Source: Streptomyces sp. ISL-1
GTDB taxonomy: Bacteria; Actinomycetota; Actinomycetes; Streptomycetales; Streptomycetaceae
NCBI RefSeq assembly: GCF_018614585.1
Contig: NZ_JAGGOI010000010.1
Location: 62,001 to 126,000 of the forward strand
Length of the DNA stretch: 64,000 bases
Reading direction: 5' to 3'
Within the stretch, counting starts at the first letter, position 1. Each line of letters opens with the position of its first letter. Below, in pieces: positions 35,497-45,284 of the stretch. The notes under the pieces were generated by a model. It searched no databases and was not told where the DNA came from. It saw only the letters and a list, made by a program, of their open reading frames with translations. Both the position numbers and the translations under genes were made by a program.

Positions 35497-37281
35497 TCAC
35501 CGCATCCGGGTCGCCCACTCCTGCACCTTCTTGATCCGCTCCCGGATCTGCCCGCCCGTCGCCTCCGCGCTCGGCGGCCCGCCGCACACCCGGCGCAGTT
35601 CGGTGTGGATGACCCCGTGGGGTTTGCCGCTCTGGTGGACGTACGCCCCGACCATGGCGTTCAACTGCTTGCGCAGTTCGAGCAGTTCCTTGTGGGAGAC
35701 GACGGGCCGCCGCTCGGCGGGCAGCTCCAGCAGGTCCGCCTCGTCGTCCGGCTTCTTGCGGCTGTGCGCGATCTGCCGTGCCTGCCGCTTCTGCAGGAGC
35801 AGTTGCACCTGGTCGGGTTCGAGGAGCCCGGGGATGCCGAGGTAGTCCTGCTCCTCCTCGCTGCCGGGGTGCGCCTGCATGCCGAACTCGGCGCCGTCGT
35901 AGAGCACCCGGTCGAAGACCGCGTCGGACTCGAGGGCTTCGAAGGGCAGCGTGTCCTGCTCGCCCGTGTCCTCGTCCTGCTGCTTCTCCGCCTCCGCGAG
36001 CTCCTTCTCGGACTCGGCGTACGGATCCTCGTCCCCGTCCTTCTTCGGCTTGTCGAGTACGTGGTCGCGCTCGACCTCCATCTCGCCCGCGAAACCGAGG
36101 AGGTTGGGGATGGTGGGGAGGAAGACGGACGCGGTCTCGCCACGGCGCCGGGACCGTACGAAACGGCCCACCGCCTGCGCGAAGAAGAGGGGCGTCGAGA
36201 TGGTGGTGGCGTACACACCGACGGCGAGGCGCGGGACGTCGACGCCCTCGGACACCATGCGGACCGCGACCATCCAGCGGTCCTCGTTCTCGCTGAACTC
36301 CTCGATCCGCTTGGAGGCGGCGGTCTCGTCGGAGAGCACGAGGGTCGCCTTGGTACCGGTGATCTCGCGGATGAGCTTGGCGTACGCACGCGCGGAGTCC
36401 TGGTCGGACGCGATGACGAGCCCGCCGGCGTCCGGGATGCCTTTCCTTACCTCGGTCAGCCGCTTGTCGGCGGCGCGCAGCACGTTCGGCATCCAGTCGC
36501 CGCGCGGGTCGAGCGCGGTGCGCCAGGCCTGCGAGACGGCGTCCTTGGTCATCGGCTCGCCGAGGCGGGCGGCGATCTCGTCGCCGGCCTTGGTGCGCCA
36601 GCGCATGTTGCCGCTGTAGCTGAGGAAGATCACCGGGCGAACGACACCGTCGCCCAGGGCATTTCCGTATCCGTACGTGTAGTCGGCGGCGGACCGGCGG
36701 ATCCCGTCGTTGCCCTCTTCGTACTGGACGAAGGGGATCGGGTTGGTGTCGGACCGGAAGGGCGTACCGGTGAGCGCGAGGCGGCGGGTCGCCGGGTCGA
36801 ACGCCTCCAGGCAGGCCTCGCCCCAGGATTTGGAGTCACCGGCGTGGTGGATCTCGTCGAGGATGACGAGGGTCTTGCGCTGCTCGCAGCGGTTGCGGTG
36901 CAGCATGGGCCGTACGCCGACGCCCGCGTAGGTGACGGCGACGCCCTGGTACTCCTTGCTCACCGGCCCGGCGCTGTACTCCGGATCAAGTTTGATCCCT
37001 ACCCGCGCGGCCGCGGCGGCCCACTGCTTCTTGAGGTGCTCGGTGGGCGCGACGACGGTGACCTGCTGAACGACGTGATGGTGTAGCAGCCAGGAGGCGA
37101 GGGTGAGCGCGAAGGTGGTCTTTCCCGCGCCGGGGGTGGCGACGGCAAGGAAGTCGCGTGGCTGTTCCTGGAGATACCGCTCCATGGCGCCTTGCTGCCA
37201 GGCACGCAGCTTGTTGGCGGTACCCCAGGGGGCGCGCCCGGGGAAGGCGGGTGAGAGGTGGTGGGAGGCGGTAGTAGTCAC
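35497..37281 (-). CDS. DEAD/DEAH-type superfamily 2 helicase
   Basis: 594 residues. Walker A ATPGAGKTT (48-56), DEIH box D142-E-I-H145, SAT-like LTGTPFRSD, and C-terminal motif VI-like AVGRFVRSRRRGE, so both RecA domains are present. An acidic, E/D-K rich segment (about 425-470) and a helical tail follow. Resembles restriction-type/RadD-like SF2 ATPases, but no methylase or nuclease neighbour is present, so a DNA-repair role is more likely than restriction. GTG at 37281 has GGAG 5 nt upstream; an earlier GTG (37308) lacks one. Confidence 0.9.
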   Translation of the reverse strand: MTTTASHHLSPAFPGRAPWGTANKLRAWQQGAMERYLQEQPRDFLAVATPGAGKTTFALTLASWLLHHHVVQQVTVVAPTEHLKKQWAAAAARVGIKLDPEYSAGPVSKEYQGVAVTYAGVGVRPMLHRNRCEQRKTLVILDEIHHAGDSKSWGEACLEAFDPATRRLALTGTPFRSDTNPIPFVQYEEGNDGIRRSAADYTYGYGNALGDGVVRPVIFLSYSGNMRWRTKAGDEIAARLGEPMTKDAVSQAWRTALDPRGDWMPNVLRAADKRLTEVRKGIPDAGGLVIASDQDSARAYAKLIREITGTKATLVLSDETAASKRIEEFSENEDRWMVAVRMVSEGVDVPRLAVGVYATTISTPLFFAQAVGRFVRSRRRGETASVFLPTIPNLLGFAGEMEVERDHVLDKPKKDGDEDPYAESEKELAEAEKQQDEDTGEQDTLPFEALESDAVFDRVLYDGAEFGMQAHPGSEEEQDYLGIPGLLEPDQVQLLLQKRQARQIAHSRKKPDDEADLLELPAERRPVVSHKELLELRKQLNAMVGAYVHQSGKPHGVIHTELRRVCGGPPSAEATGGQIRERIKKVQEWATRMR

Positions 37282-37867
37282 GGTCTCCGGTTCACGGGTC
37301 GGGTACACGTCGGTCGGTACGACAACCGGGCCACCCTACCGGTGGGACTGCCGCCCGCCACGGCAGACGAGGCGAGGCACCGCTGGTTGAGACGGGCCTC
37401 ACAGGGCGCGGGGCTCGGGAGGGGCGAGTGGGTGAACGGGGGAAGGCCGGGGCGGGGCAGGATCGGGGGCACCGTTGCATGGTTGCCCCGGATGCGTGCG
37501 TGCACGCCGCGAAACGGGCGGACGCTGCGCACCGTTGGGAGGCTGAGCGGGACGGGCATATGCCGCAAAGCCGACGCCCCGGCGAAGGCCGGCGACTCGA
37601 AGCGGACGGCCGGGGGGGATTACGGGGCATCAGCACCCGCACTCTCCCCCCTCCCTATCCGAGAGAGCTACGGCCGCACACCGCGAAGCGAGCGACCAAG
37701 AGCTGCGAGGCACCGGCACCCACACCCGCGCCCCCGCGACTCGGAAGAGCCACGGCCGCACACCGCGAAGCGGACGCGCGGGCAGCGGGGCCGACAGCCC
37801 TCGAGGGCCCGGGGGCTCGCTCCCGGTTTCGGGAAGGCGCGGGGCCGGGGAAAACGCCCCGCCCGCC
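37282..37867. other. 586-bp gap without a recognised gene
   Basis: GC-rich, with no frame giving a convincing protein. A 21-bp direct repeat occurs at 37670-37690 and 37752-37772. The left part must carry the helicase promoter, the right part the 3' end of the MFS transcript; no clear hairpin was picked out. Confidence 0.5.
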
Positions 37868-39310
37868 TCACCGCGTCCGCAGCCTCGTCCCCACCCACGC
37901 CACCCCCGCCATCGGCAGAAACACCGCAGCGAACGCCCCCGGGTGCGAGCCCGACGCCCCCGACGCCACGTGCGCCGCCCCCACCGCTCCCCCGCCCAGC
38001 GCCGCGAATGCCGCCCCGCCCGTGGCGAGCAGCAGCACGTTCGACAGCCCGTCCGAAATCTGCAGCGCGGCCGAATTCGCGCCCGCCTCCCCCGGCGCCG
38101 ACAGCTTCAGCAGCAGCACGCTCGTCGACGCGATCACCATCCCCATGCCGAAACAGCCCACGCCCCACGCGACCCCCACGACCCACACCGGAACCCACGC
38201 GATCAGCACACTCGGCGCCGTCGCGATCGCAGCCGCGACCAGCACCATGCCCAGCGCCATCAGCCGTTCCCGGTACGGCTCGACCCGCGGCCGGGACTGG
38301 ACGTACGACCCCAGCGTCCACGTCGCCCCGCCCACCGCCAGCGAAAGCCCGGCCATCGTCGGCGACAGCCCCCGCTGGGTGACCAGCATCAGCGGTACGA
38401 ACGACTCCGCCGCGATGAAGGACCCGGCCGCGATGCCCCGTAGCAGTACGACGGACGGCAGCCCCCGCACCGCCCGGTACGTCCCCTTCGGCAGCAGCCC
38501 CAGCGCGGCAGGCACCAGCAGTGCCGCGCCGGCGGCTGCAGGGACCAGCGAGAACCAGTTCAGGTCCTGGCCCGCGTACTGCAGCAGACCCGCGCCCAGC
38601 GAGATGCCCAGCGCGAGCCGGATCCGGCGCCGGTCGAACGGCTGCGGCGGCGCGCCGGGAACCGCGGGCCCGGACGCCATCCGCCGGATCGCCGGCAGCG
38701 CGAGCGCCAGCGGGAAGACGACGAGCGCCGGGATGCCGATGAACACCCAGCGCCAGCCGAGGTGTTCGGTGACCGTCCCGGCCGCGAGCGGCCCCACGAC
38801 CGAGGGGATCACCCAGCTCGCGGCGAAGGCCGCCATGATCGCGGGCCGCAGCCGTTCCGAGTACGCGCGGCTGACGACCACGTACAGCGCGACGATCAGC
38901 AACCCGCCGCCGAGCCCCTGCACGGCCCTCCCGATGATGAACAGCCACATCGTGCCGGCGGTCCCGGACATCAGCAGCCCCGCGCCGAAGGCCGATATTC
39001 CGGTGGCGAGCGGCCGGAGCGGCCCGTTCCGGTCGGCCCACTGTCCGGAGAGCACCATCGCGAAGAGGCTGGTGGTGAAGTACCCGGAGAAGGCGAAGGC
39101 GTACAGCTCAATGCCGTGCAGCTCCCGCGCCGCGACCGGCATCGCGGTGCCGACGGCGGTCGCCTCGAAGGCGACCAGGACGACGACGGAGATGATGCCG
39201 AGACTGAGCGCGCGATGCTCCTTGCCGAGGACGCCTCGGCGGTCGGGCAGCGCGCCTCTGTCATCGGTCGGCGGCGCGACCTCGGCGTCACGGGGATCGA
39301 GAGCGGTCAT
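37868..39310 (-). CDS. MFS transporter
   Basis: 480 residues, about 14 hydrophobic helices. A helix-rich drug/metabolite exporter pattern: ATAVGTAMPVAARELHGIELYAF, GQWADRNGPLRPLATG (motif A between helices 2 and 3) and GRAVQGLGGGLLIVALYVVV. Substrate not known; the length suits a DHA2-like 14-helix exporter. ATG at 39310. No regulator gene adjacent. Confidence 0.88.
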   Translation of the reverse strand: MTALDPRDAEVAPPTDDRGALPDRRGVLGKEHRALSLGIISVVVLVAFEATAVGTAMPVAARELHGIELYAFAFSGYFTTSLFAMVLSGQWADRNGPLRPLATGISAFGAGLLMSGTAGTMWLFIIGRAVQGLGGGLLIVALYVVVSRAYSERLRPAIMAAFAASWVIPSVVGPLAAGTVTEHLGWRWVFIGIPALVVFPLALALPAIRRMASGPAVPGAPPQPFDRRRIRLALGISLGAGLLQYAGQDLNWFSLVPAAAGAALLVPAALGLLPKGTYRAVRGLPSVVLLRGIAAGSFIAAESFVPLMLVTQRGLSPTMAGLSLAVGGATWTLGSYVQSRPRVEPYRERLMALGMVLVAAAIATAPSVLIAWVPVWVVGVAWGVGCFGMGMVIASTSVLLLKLSAPGEAGANSAALQISDGLSNVLLLATGGAAFAALGGGAVGAAHVASGASGSHPGAFAAVFLPMAGVAWVGTRLRTR

Positions 39311-39487
39311 GAGCCTCAGAGTAAGAGGCGTGGCCTTGGATGGCCCCTGTCGCTGGGCGGGATCCCGCTGGTCCCTTGGTCGTACGACCGTGAACCGTGA
39401 ACGCCGTATGGCAGTCGCATTGCAGCATGCGCGACGGTATTGAGCCCACCGGAGAGCCCGCCTACGGTCGAGGCATTGGACGCACAC

Positions 39488-39559
39488 GGCCGTGTGCCCG
39501 AGTGGTTGAGGGACTCGCCTGCAAAGCGAGTTACGCCGGTTCGATTCCGGTCACGGCCT
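39488..39559 (+). tRNA. tRNA-Cys (GCA)
   Basis: Acceptor GGCCGTG pairs with CACGGCC; anticodon stem CTCGC/GCGAG with loop CTGCAAA and anticodon GCA; T-arm GCCGG-TTCGATT-CCGGT; discriminator T39559, the cysteine identity base. A standard 72-nt cloverleaf, 3' CCA not encoded. Confidence 0.96.
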
Positions 39560-39577
39560 CCGCGTACGTACGGCAGC

Positions 39578-39604
39578 GGCCGCCCCCATGGCGCGGGGGC
39601 GGCC
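39578..39604 (+). terminator. Terminator after tRNA-Cys
   Basis: GGCCGCCCCC/GGGGGCGGCC, loop ATGGCGC, 18 nt after the tRNA. Confidence 0.8.
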
Positions 39605-39960
39605 GTCGGCGTACCTGGCCGCAGCACTCCCGCGCCGCAGGCCCAGGGCGCGCGTCATGCGCGTACTCCTCACGCCGATGTCGTCGGACCCAGTCCTGAG
39701 GACCCTGATACGGCGGCTGAGTCATCGGCGTGCACCTCATTCCGCGGGCATGCCGCCCGCACGTGGGGGGGATCTCGTACGAACCCTGCCGGTTCCGGCG
39801 CAGGCGCGGATGAGTATGGATCACTACCGGTCCTGAGCCCCCGCACTCATTCGAGTCCCCGGCAACACCGGCCGGCCCCCTCTCGACGGACCACCCGCCA
39901 AGCGGGCACCGGCACTTGAGTAGGCTCTGTCAGTCCAGACCAGCCTCGGGGGATTCGCAG
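39605..39960. other. 356-bp gap before the kinase cluster
   Basis: Short open frames exist on both strands (one could encode about 60 residues ending at 39836) but none looks like a known protein or has a clear ribosome site. The kinase-cluster promoter is expected in the last 150 bp. Nothing else seen. Confidence 0.45.
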
Positions 39961-40881
39961 ATGGAACGAGCACAGACGGAACGATCGCGCGCGGACACTC
40001 CGCGCCAGATCGGCCCGTACCACCTGATCACCCGTCTCGACCCGGCCGGCCCCGGCTTCCCGCCCACTCCCCAGCGCCGCTTCATCGCACGCAGCGCGGA
40101 CGGTGACCGTACGGTCTTCGTGAGTGTCCCCCTCGAAGGCACCGACCCGGGCCGCTTCCTCGTCGAAGCCGACGCGGGCCGCCGTCTGTTCGGCCCTTGG
40201 GTCTCCCCCGTCTCGGAAGTCTCGCCTCCGTCCGCGGCCCCCTGGTACGCGTCCCCCTACCTCCCCGCGCTGCCGCTCCCCGTAGCCCTGGCCGTCCACG
40301 GCGGCCCGCTGCCCGAGCGCACAGTACGGGCACTGGGCGCGGCTCTGGCCGAGACGCTTGCGGGCGCACACGCCACGGGGATCACGCACGCGGGCGTGTC
40401 CCCCGCGGCCGTACTCCTGGCCGGCGACGGCCCGCGCCTGACGTGCTTCGGCGCGGTACGCGCGGCGGCCCCGGACGGCGAGCAGCGCTCCGGCATCCCG
40501 GGCCTTGAGCCGGGCAGCCTGGCCCCGGAACAGGCCTCGGGCGGCCGCCCGCGTCCGCCGGGTGACATCTACGCGCTGGGGGCGGTCCTGGCGTACGCGG
40601 CGACGGGTCACACCGTCCCGGAACGTTCCGAACTCCCCGCCCCCCTCCGCTCTTTGATCTCCGCCTGCCTGAGGAGAGACCCGGCGGACCGCCCCACGGC
40701 ACCCGAGGTCCTGCACGCGCTCCCACCGTCGTCGCCCGCCCCCACCGCGACGGTGCTGGACTCCACGGCGTCGTTGCTCACCCCGGGCTGGCTGCCGGGA
40801 CGGGTGGTGGCGGCGGTTGCCCGCCAGTCCGCGGAAGTACTCGCCGCGGAGCTCCGCGTCCCGCTCTCCCCCGGGATCTGA
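39961..40881 (+). CDS. Pseudokinase-like protein (Ser/Thr kinase fold, catalytic residues lost)
   Basis: 306 residues. Kinase-like layout: IGPYHLITRLDPAG in place of the glycine loop, then THAGVSPAAVLL (142-153) in place of HRDLKPxNV, C162-F163-G164 in place of DFG, and GDIYALGAVLAYAATG after it as in PknB-type kinases. The catalytic lysine (VxVxK), HRD aspartate and DFG aspartate are all missing, so phosphotransfer is unlikely. It is the first of three kinase-fold genes, 3 nt before the next; it may regulate or scaffold the active kinases. Confidence 0.8.
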   Translation: MERAQTERSRADTPRQIGPYHLITRLDPAGPGFPPTPQRRFIARSADGDRTVFVSVPLEGTDPGRFLVEADAGRRLFGPWVSPVSEVSPPSAAPWYASPYLPALPLPVALAVHGGPLPERTVRALGAALAETLAGAHATGITHAGVSPAAVLLAGDGPRLTCFGAVRAAAPDGEQRSGIPGLEPGSLAPEQASGGRPRPPGDIYALGAVLAYAATGHTVPERSELPAPLRSLISACLRRDPADRPTAPEVLHALPPSSPAPTATVLDSTASLLTPGWLPGRVVAAVARQSAEVLAAELRVPLSPGI

Positions 40882-40884
40882 CCG

Positions 40885-43107
40885 GTGCTCTCTCCTCTGA
40901 CACATGACGACCCTGTCCAGATCGGTGCGTACCGCCTGACCGCCCGCCTGGGCAGCGGCGGCATGGGCACGGTGTACCTGGCGCGTTCCGCCGGCGGTCG
41001 TACCGTCGCGCTGAAGACGATGCACGCGGGCATCGCCGCCGACGCCGACTTCCGTACGCGCTTCCGCCTGGAGACGGATGCGGCCCGCATCATCGGCGGC
41101 CACCACGGAGCGACTGTCGTCGACGCGGATCCACTGGCCGAAACCCCCTGGCTGGCAACGGAGTACGTTCTGGGCCCGCCCCTCGACGACGCCGTCTCCC
41201 TGTCCGGCGCGCTGCCCGAGCCGTCGGTCCGGGCGCTTGGCGCGGCCCTGGCCGGAGCACTCGCCCAACTGCATGCCTCCGAGGTCGTCCACCGCGACCT
41301 GAAGCCCTCCAATGTCATGATCACTGCATACGGCCCCAAGATCATCGACTTCGGCATCGCACGGGCGGCAGGAGACGACCGCCTGACCCGCACGGGTGCG
41401 GCGGCAGGCACGCCCGCCTTCATGTCTCCCGAGCAGGCCACGGGCCAGGAGCACACCCCGGCGGGAGACGTCTTCGCCCTGGCGGGCGTACTGGTCTTCG
41501 CCCTTACAGGCCACGGCCCCTTCGGCTCGGGCCAGCCGGCCGACCTCCTCTACCGCGTCCGCTACGGAGACCCGGACCTCACGGGCGTACCGGCCGCAGT
41601 GGTCCCGATCCTGATGCGCTGCCTCTCCAAGGACCCCGCACGGCGCCCCGCCACGATGGAGCTGGCCGCCGAACTCCACCACGGCCAGGGCCAATTCGCC
41701 GACCACCTGCCCGCCACGATCTTGACGGAGATAGCCCGCCGGGCAACAGAAGTCTGGCAACACCAGCCACACCGACTCCAGCCCCCGGCCGACCACAACA
41801 CAGCTGAAACCATCCACGCCTTCACACGCGCCCCGATGCCCCGCCGCAAGGTGCTGGCGTTGTCCGGCGGCTCGGCACTCGCGATGACAGCGGCAGGCGT
41901 GGGCGCATGGTCGTGGCTGAAGAGCCCCGGAGACAAAGCCGCCGCCGCGGGCGCCGAACCGAGCCCCCCGCCCACAGCGAACACGCCGCTGCCCACCACC
42001 GTCGCCGACCGGCGCGAGACCTGGCGCAAGAGCATCAGAAGCAGCAGGCGCCCGCTCGTCCGGATGACGGTCGGCGAAGTCGTCGCGATGATGACCGACG
42101 AAGGACTGCTGGCCCTGGATGCCCGGAGCGGCGAGCGGCGCTGGATCGCCGGCAAGGTGAAACACCCGCGCCACGTCCACTCGGACGGAAAGCGGATTCA
42201 TGTACTGCTCCCTCTCCCTGGAGGAAAGCACGGGAACCAGTTGTCGCTGCACGCCGTAGACCCGGTCGGCGGCCGAACGTCACTTGCCGGCTCTTTCGCG
42301 AAGTTCGACAAGCCCCTGCAAGAGGCCGCGCTGCTGCAAGTCGTGGGCGACACCGTCTACTTGGCCGCGCGAAAGGGCCTGCCGAACGATGCCGCGGGGG
42401 TACGGGCGCAGAGTTGGAGCGTGATGGCCGTCGATCCTCGCACCGGCACGGAGCGGTGGAGCTCGCCCATCCGCTCGTACGACATGGAGAACCCAGAAGA
42501 CTCCATCTTCTCCGCCTTCGCCGGCAACCGCCTGATCCTCTGCCGGACGGCGAAGAGCGGAGGCAGCCTCGAGGTCAGCGCCAGGGACGCACGCAACGGT
42601 CAGCACGCCTGGGATGCGACCGTTGCCCGGGCAGCCGCAACCGACCCCCCTTCGGCCGTTCCCAACACGCTCGCCACCGACGACACGCGTGCCTACGTGG
42701 GCGGCAACCGCATCCAGGCACATCAACTCACCGACGGCGCCGTCACCTGGGCGTTCGGCGACGGGCGCAGCTCAGGCTCGTACGGCACTCCCGTGGTGAG
42801 GGACGGAGTGGTGTACGCGGCCGAGAAGGGCAGGGGTGTCGTAGCCCTGTCCGCCACAAACGGAGAGCTCCGCTGGGAGGCCGAGACCGGAGCGCTTCCC
42901 GACCTGCGGGTTCCACCCGTCGTAGGCGGCAAGTTCCTGTTTGTGATGGCCGAAACCGGCATCCGCGCAGTCAGCCTCAGCAAGCACTCGGAGGACTGGT
43001 CCTCGAAACCTGGCTCGCCCAGCCTCGTCCTCCACGAGGACAGCAAGCGTCTCGTTCAGTCGGACGGCAAGCAGGTCTTCGCCATCCGCTTCGACCTCAC
43101 GTACTGA
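40885..43107 (+). CDS. Receptor Ser/Thr kinase with extracytoplasmic PQQ-type beta-propeller
   Basis: 740 residues. Kinase domain 13-270: glycine loop RLGSGGMGTVY, K44, HRDLKPSN (D138), DFG (155-157), and APE-like SPEQATG. A juxtamembrane region leads to a single anchor (about 323-345) preceded by PRRKVLALSG, a twin-arginine-like motif. The outer part (about 380-735) shows repeats of the PQQ/WD-like propeller, e.g. LLALDARSGERRW, VMAVDPRTGTERW, HAWDATV and GVVALSATNGELRW. Presumably senses an envelope signal and phosphorylates cytoplasmic targets. GTG start 3 nt after the pseudokinase stop. Confidence 0.9.
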   Translation: MLSPLTHDDPVQIGAYRLTARLGSGGMGTVYLARSAGGRTVALKTMHAGIAADADFRTRFRLETDAARIIGGHHGATVVDADPLAETPWLATEYVLGPPLDDAVSLSGALPEPSVRALGAALAGALAQLHASEVVHRDLKPSNVMITAYGPKIIDFGIARAAGDDRLTRTGAAAGTPAFMSPEQATGQEHTPAGDVFALAGVLVFALTGHGPFGSGQPADLLYRVRYGDPDLTGVPAAVVPILMRCLSKDPARRPATMELAAELHHGQGQFADHLPATILTEIARRATEVWQHQPHRLQPPADHNTAETIHAFTRAPMPRRKVLALSGGSALAMTAAGVGAWSWLKSPGDKAAAAGAEPSPPPTANTPLPTTVADRRETWRKSIRSSRRPLVRMTVGEVVAMMTDEGLLALDARSGERRWIAGKVKHPRHVHSDGKRIHVLLPLPGGKHGNQLSLHAVDPVGGRTSLAGSFAKFDKPLQEAALLQVVGDTVYLAARKGLPNDAAGVRAQSWSVMAVDPRTGTERWSSPIRSYDMENPEDSIFSAFAGNRLILCRTAKSGGSLEVSARDARNGQHAWDATVARAAATDPPSAVPNTLATDDTRAYVGGNRIQAHQLTDGAVTWAFGDGRSSGSYGTPVVRDGVVYAAEKGRGVVALSATNGELRWEAETGALPDLRVPPVVGGKFLFVMAETGIRAVSLSKHSEDWSSKPGSPSLVLHEDSKRLVQSDGKQVFAIRFDLTY

Positions 43108-43174
43108 GCGAGCAACGTGACAGAACCCTCAGAAGACTCAGAAGACTCAGCAGACCGAGAAGAAGGACATCCGA

Positions 43175-45235
43175 ATGATCCCCCTCGGCCCCGGCGACCC
43201 GCTCCGGCTCGGCCCCTACCGCCTCGCAGGGGTGCTCGGCGCCGGCGGCATGGGCAAGGTCTACTTCGGCCACGATAGCAGCGGCCACGCCGCGGCCATC
43301 AAAGTCCTGCTGCCCCAACTCGCCCACGACCAAGGCCTTGTGCAGCGCTTCCTGCGCGAGGCCGAGGCCGCCCGGGCAGTCACCGGCCAGGGTGTAGCAC
43401 GCGTCCTTGCCGCCCAGACCGAGGGCGGCCGCCCCTGGATCGCGTCGGAGTTCCTGGCGGGACCGACGCTGGACCAGGCTGTCGCGGCATACGGGCCGTT
43501 CCTCGACGGGGCGGTGCGAGCGCTCGCGGCCTCCCTCGCCCGGGCGCTCCGGACCATCCATGCCGCAGGCCTGATCCACCGCGATCTCAAGCCGGCAAAC
43601 ATCGTGCTGACCTCACGCGGCCCCCGCATCATCGACTTCGGCATCGCGCGTCCGGAGCACGGTCTCACGCTCACGACCACGGGCCAGGTTCCGGTGACCC
43701 CCGGCTACGGAGCACCCGAACAGGTGCTGGGCCATCGGGTCGGGCCGGCCGCCGACATCTTCTCCCTCGGAGCCGTCCTGGCGTTCGCGGCCAGTGGCCG
43801 ACGGGCGTACGACGGCCCCCATGCGGCTGCCGTGCAGTACACAGTGGTCCATGGGGAGCCGGACCTGACCCAGGTGCCGGAGCACCTGCGCGCGCTCATC
43901 GGGCCGTGCCTGGCGAAGGAGCCCGCGTTCCGCCCCTCGCCCGAGCAGGTCCGTACAGCCTTCGCGCCGCCCCGGCGCGCCGAACGGTTCTGGCAGCAGG
44001 GCGCATTGGGCGCGGACATTCAGCAGCGTGAGGTCGGCGCTCGGCAGCTGACCACGCTGCCCGGCACGGTCGTGACGCCGCCCCCGAACCGCCGCCGGTT
44101 CCTGACCGGGATCGCCGCCGGAACAGCCGTGCTGGCGGCGGGAGGGGGATCGGCTGCCTGGCTGCTGCGCGACGACGAGCCGGGTGACCAGAAAGGGAAG
44201 AGCTCCCACGACCAGAATGAGGCCGTTGACTCGTCCGCGGGTAAACCCACGTGGGGTCCGCTTGCCACCGCTGACCCGTGGAGCCCTCCTGCACTCTTCG
44301 TCGACGGCATCGTCGTCTTCGGAGCGAAGGACGGTGGGCTCGTCGCCTACGGCGCTGCCGACGGCAAGAAGCGCTGGAGCGCCGTGGACATCACCCCGTC
44401 CGCGGAGTATCTGGCGCTGCCCAGCGGCCTGATCATTGCCGCGGACGCGAGAGGGACGGTGCACGCCTTCGACCCATCAACCGGCAAGGAGGAGTGGACC
44501 GCGGATGTGGATGCCACCGCGGTGATGGCAGCGAACAAGGCGGCCGTGTATCTCATGACACGAGGCAAGAAGATCTGTGCCCTCGACACGAACACCCACA
44601 AGGTTCTGTGGACGGCCGCCAGTTCCTTCGAATTCGTCGGTGCGGCGGCTTCCGAGAGTCACCTGATTGTTCATGGAGACAACAAAGACGTCACAAAAAG
44701 ACCAGAAGTCATCGCACTCGACACCGCTTCGGGCGCCAAGATCTGGAGCCGGCAATCCGCACGCGCCATCGCCAACATACCGACGATCCACGGCAACACC
44801 GTGGTGCTCGGCGGCAAGTCGCTGACAGCCGCACGGCTCAAGGACGGCAAGAACGTGTGGTCTGTCCCGGCCAGGTCCCCCACCGATTCACTCGCATGGG
44901 GTGCAGCCGCCGTAGACGGAAAGCACCTGTACGCGATCGACGGCACAACGCTCCACTGCCGACGGCTCAGCGATGGCGCGAAGGTCTGGACATACGACCT
45001 GAAGCTCACCCCTGTCGGCTACTACCCCCCGCGGTTCACCGACCGCTTCGTCTGCGAGGCCACAGGTGAGGACCCCAAGTCGTCCGACGTGGTGGCACTC
45101 CACAAGGACACGGGCAAGCGCGCGTGGGGTTACACCCAGCACAGCAACAAGCAGCTGAAGCTGGCGACAAGTGGCAACCAGCTCTTCCTGCTTCAGAACC
45201 AGAGCGCCACGGCTCTTCTCGCAAGTGGCTCATAG
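43175..45235 (+). CDS. Receptor Ser/Thr kinase with PQQ-type beta-propeller
   Basis: 686 residues. Kinase domain 13-265: VLGAGGMGKVY, K43, HRDLKPAN (D137), DFG (154-156), YGAPEQVLG. Then a proline-rich linker and the segment N-R306-R-R-F-L310-TGIAAGTAVLAAGGGSA, an excellent match to a twin-arginine signal-anchor, giving one membrane span (about 309-332). Extracytoplasmic propeller repeats follow (GGLVAYGAADGKKRW, GTVHAFDPSTGKEEW, KICALDTNTHKVLW, EVIALDTASGAKIW). Related to the preceding kinase by duplication. Five-base phrases AGAAGACTC repeat in the short gap before it. GAAGGA precedes the ATG. Confidence 0.9.
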   Translation: MIPLGPGDPLRLGPYRLAGVLGAGGMGKVYFGHDSSGHAAAIKVLLPQLAHDQGLVQRFLREAEAARAVTGQGVARVLAAQTEGGRPWIASEFLAGPTLDQAVAAYGPFLDGAVRALAASLARALRTIHAAGLIHRDLKPANIVLTSRGPRIIDFGIARPEHGLTLTTTGQVPVTPGYGAPEQVLGHRVGPAADIFSLGAVLAFAASGRRAYDGPHAAAVQYTVVHGEPDLTQVPEHLRALIGPCLAKEPAFRPSPEQVRTAFAPPRRAERFWQQGALGADIQQREVGARQLTTLPGTVVTPPPNRRRFLTGIAAGTAVLAAGGGSAAWLLRDDEPGDQKGKSSHDQNEAVDSSAGKPTWGPLATADPWSPPALFVDGIVVFGAKDGGLVAYGAADGKKRWSAVDITPSAEYLALPSGLIIAADARGTVHAFDPSTGKEEWTADVDATAVMAANKAAVYLMTRGKKICALDTNTHKVLWTAASSFEFVGAAASESHLIVHGDNKDVTKRPEVIALDTASGAKIWSRQSARAIANIPTIHGNTVVLGGKSLTAARLKDGKNVWSVPARSPTDSLAWGAAAVDGKHLYAIDGTTLHCRRLSDGAKVWTYDLKLTPVGYYPPRFTDRFVCEATGEDPKSSDVVALHKDTGKRAWGYTQHSNKQLKLATSGNQLFLLQNQSATALLASGS

Positions 45236-45284
45236 TCAGGGCAGGTTCCGAGCCGGCAGAGCACACATTCGCCGACGGATACCG

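Noticed and set aside
37428..39443. 671-codon plus-strand frame opposite the MFS gene
   Set aside because: Composition is S/T/P/R-rich with no domain; the minus strand is a good 14-helix transporter.
39531..39824. 97-codon minus-strand ORF overlapping tRNA-Cys
   Set aside because: It ends in the antisense of the tRNA (AVTGIEPA-like end), a frequent artefact, with no ribosome site.
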